6,127 nt of DNA from assembly GCA_026991065.1 (NCBI GenBank), contig JALXCG010000394.1:1-6127 (forward strand), read 5' to 3'. A program made the translations under genes and the position numbers. Below, piece after piece: positions 5,326 to 6,127 of this stretch. Within the stretch, counting starts at the first letter, position 1, and every line of letters starts with the position of its first letter. The stretch is from Gemmatimonadota bacterium (GTDB taxonomy: Bacteria; GCA-2686955). The notes under the pieces were generated by a model. It made no database searches and had not been told where the DNA came from. It was given only the letters and a program-made list of their open reading frames with translations.

Positions 5326-6127
5326 CTACTCCTCCCCCGCCAGCGCCCGATCAAAAAACTCCAGCAGATCGGTCCGCAGCTTGCGCAGCGAATCCCGCCG
5401 GATATACATCATGTGTCCCGCCTCGTAGTAGCCCATCGTCACATGGTCCCGCAGCGTCGGATCCAGCCCCAGATGCCGGAAAGTGTACTGGGTCGCCGCA
5501 TAGGGCGTGGCCAGATCGTAGTAGCCGTTGGCGACAAACACCCGCAGCGCCGGATTCCGGGTCATCGCCCCGCGCAGCGTCTCCGCCACATTCACAAAAC
5601 GGTTCTCATACCCCGCGTAGCTCCACGGATAGACATTGTCGGTCAGAATCTCGTAGGGCGCATCGCTCTCATACTTCAACTCGCGCCGCACATAGTCATT
5701 CATCATGGCCGAAAAAGCGCCGACAATGGCCGCATAACTGGGATCGTAGTCGGGGTAGGAGCCGCCGGCGTCGCGATCAATGCCGACAAAGCGGCTGTCC
5801 AGGCGCCCCACCGTGCGCCGCTGATCGCGCAGCAACTCTTTGGTGAACCGCCCAATCGTCGGGCGCAGATTCACCTGCTCGATGAACTCCTCCGAAAGCC
5901 CGGTCAAACGCGCCAGCGAAGCCACCACACGCGCCCGCTCCGCGTCGGCCAGCGCATCCCCCTGCAGCAGCGCACTCGCATACGCCCCGCCGGCAAACGC
6001 CTCCGACTCGCGCAGCGCCGCCTGCAGATCCCGCTGCAACTCCGCCGCCAGCCGGCCGTGATACCAGGCCGTCGCCGTATAACTCGGCAAAAACAGAATG
6101 TAGGGAAGATCGTTGCCGGTGGCGAAA
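5326..6127 (-). CDS. Serine carboxypeptidase, peptidase family S10 (5'-partial)
   Basis: The last 266 residues are visible and the gene runs off the window. It starts mid-domain at FATGNDLPYILFLPSYTATAWYHGRL, so TTG 6090 is not a start. S10 enzymes (carboxypeptidase C/cathepsin A type, alpha/beta hydrolase fold) remove C-terminal residues from peptides and in bacteria are normally exported. The family is recognised from the PSYTATAWYHGRL segment, a helical insert, and the two remaining triad residues: Asp in VANGYYDLATP (codon 5517-5515) and His in YYEAGHMMY (codon 5415-5413). The nucleophile Ser (GESYGG type) and any signal peptide would lie upstream, outside the window. The stop TAG is at 5328-5326. 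The bacterial COG2939 branch is the best match by eye. Its substrate is unknown, and nothing next to it suggests a dedicated pathway beyond peptide use. Confidence 0.9.
   Translation of the reverse strand, partial: FATGNDLPYILFLPSYTATAWYHGRLAAELQRDLQAALRESEAFAGGAYASALLQGDALADAERARVVASLARLTGLSEEFIEQVNLRPTIGRFTKELLRDQRRTVGRLDSRFVGIDRDAGGSYPDYDPSYAAIVGAFSAMMNDYVRRELKYESDAPYEILTDNVYPWSYAGYENRFVNVAETLRGAMTRNPALRVFVANGYYDLATPYAATQYTFRHLGLDPTLRDHVTMGYYEAGHMMYIRRDSLRKLRTDLLEFFDRALAGEE

Noticed and set aside
4632-5846. 404-codon plus-strand frame overlapping the zinc-ribbon and peptidase genes
   Set aside because: It is out of frame with the zinc-ribbon gene and antisense to the S10 peptidase. Its composition is Arg/Pro/Ser-rich without domains.

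Overview
The window is GC-rich bacterial DNA with G/C-ending codons, good Shine-Dalgarno sites and small operons. It looks like a fragment from an uncultivated environmental bacterium. A HAAS-type membrane protein, a beta-helix gene remnant and an S10 carboxypeptidase occur together in lineages such as Acidobacteriota, Planctomycetota and other candidate phyla. That is only a hint, and the sequence does not settle the phylum.

Layout. Positions 1-44 are a perfect inverted repeat at the window edge, probably a fold-back artefact. It runs into the 3' part of a plus-strand gene for a small membrane protein with a HAAS/DUF1700-like N-terminus (to 520). From 521 to 934 there is no intact gene. Its right part (about 787-947) holds a frameshifted remnant of a right-handed beta-helix repeat protein. 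On the minus strand lie, in transcription order, a class I PLP aminotransferase (4646-3429), ATP-dependent PEP carboxykinase pckA (3432-1762) and purine nucleoside phosphorylase deoD (1648-935). The first two overlap by ATGA. A strong hairpin directly after pckA and a deoD-proximal -10-like box suggest that deoD is at least partly a separate unit. A 298-bp divergent intergenic region separates the aminotransferase from a plus-strand gene for a DUF2007-like domain fused to a two-CxxC zinc ribbon (4945-5316). That gene converges, with a 9-bp gap, on the 3' part of an S10 serine carboxypeptidase gene (6127-5326), which is cut by the window end.

How the genes fit together. The aminotransferase and PckA could form a short gluconeogenic route: an amino acid such as aspartate is transaminated to oxaloacetate, and PckA converts oxaloacetate to phosphoenolpyruvate. 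A secreted carboxypeptidase and a nucleoside phosphorylase nearby suit a heterotroph living on peptides and nucleosides, but this link is inference from position. I see no CRISPR array, tRNA, rRNA, transposase, integrase or phage gene. I do not find strong evidence for an undescribed multi-gene system. The most notable items are the edge palindrome, the tightly coupled aminotransferase-pckA pair, the altered substrate-loop motif in PckA, the DUF2007-zinc ribbon protein and the beta-helix remnant.
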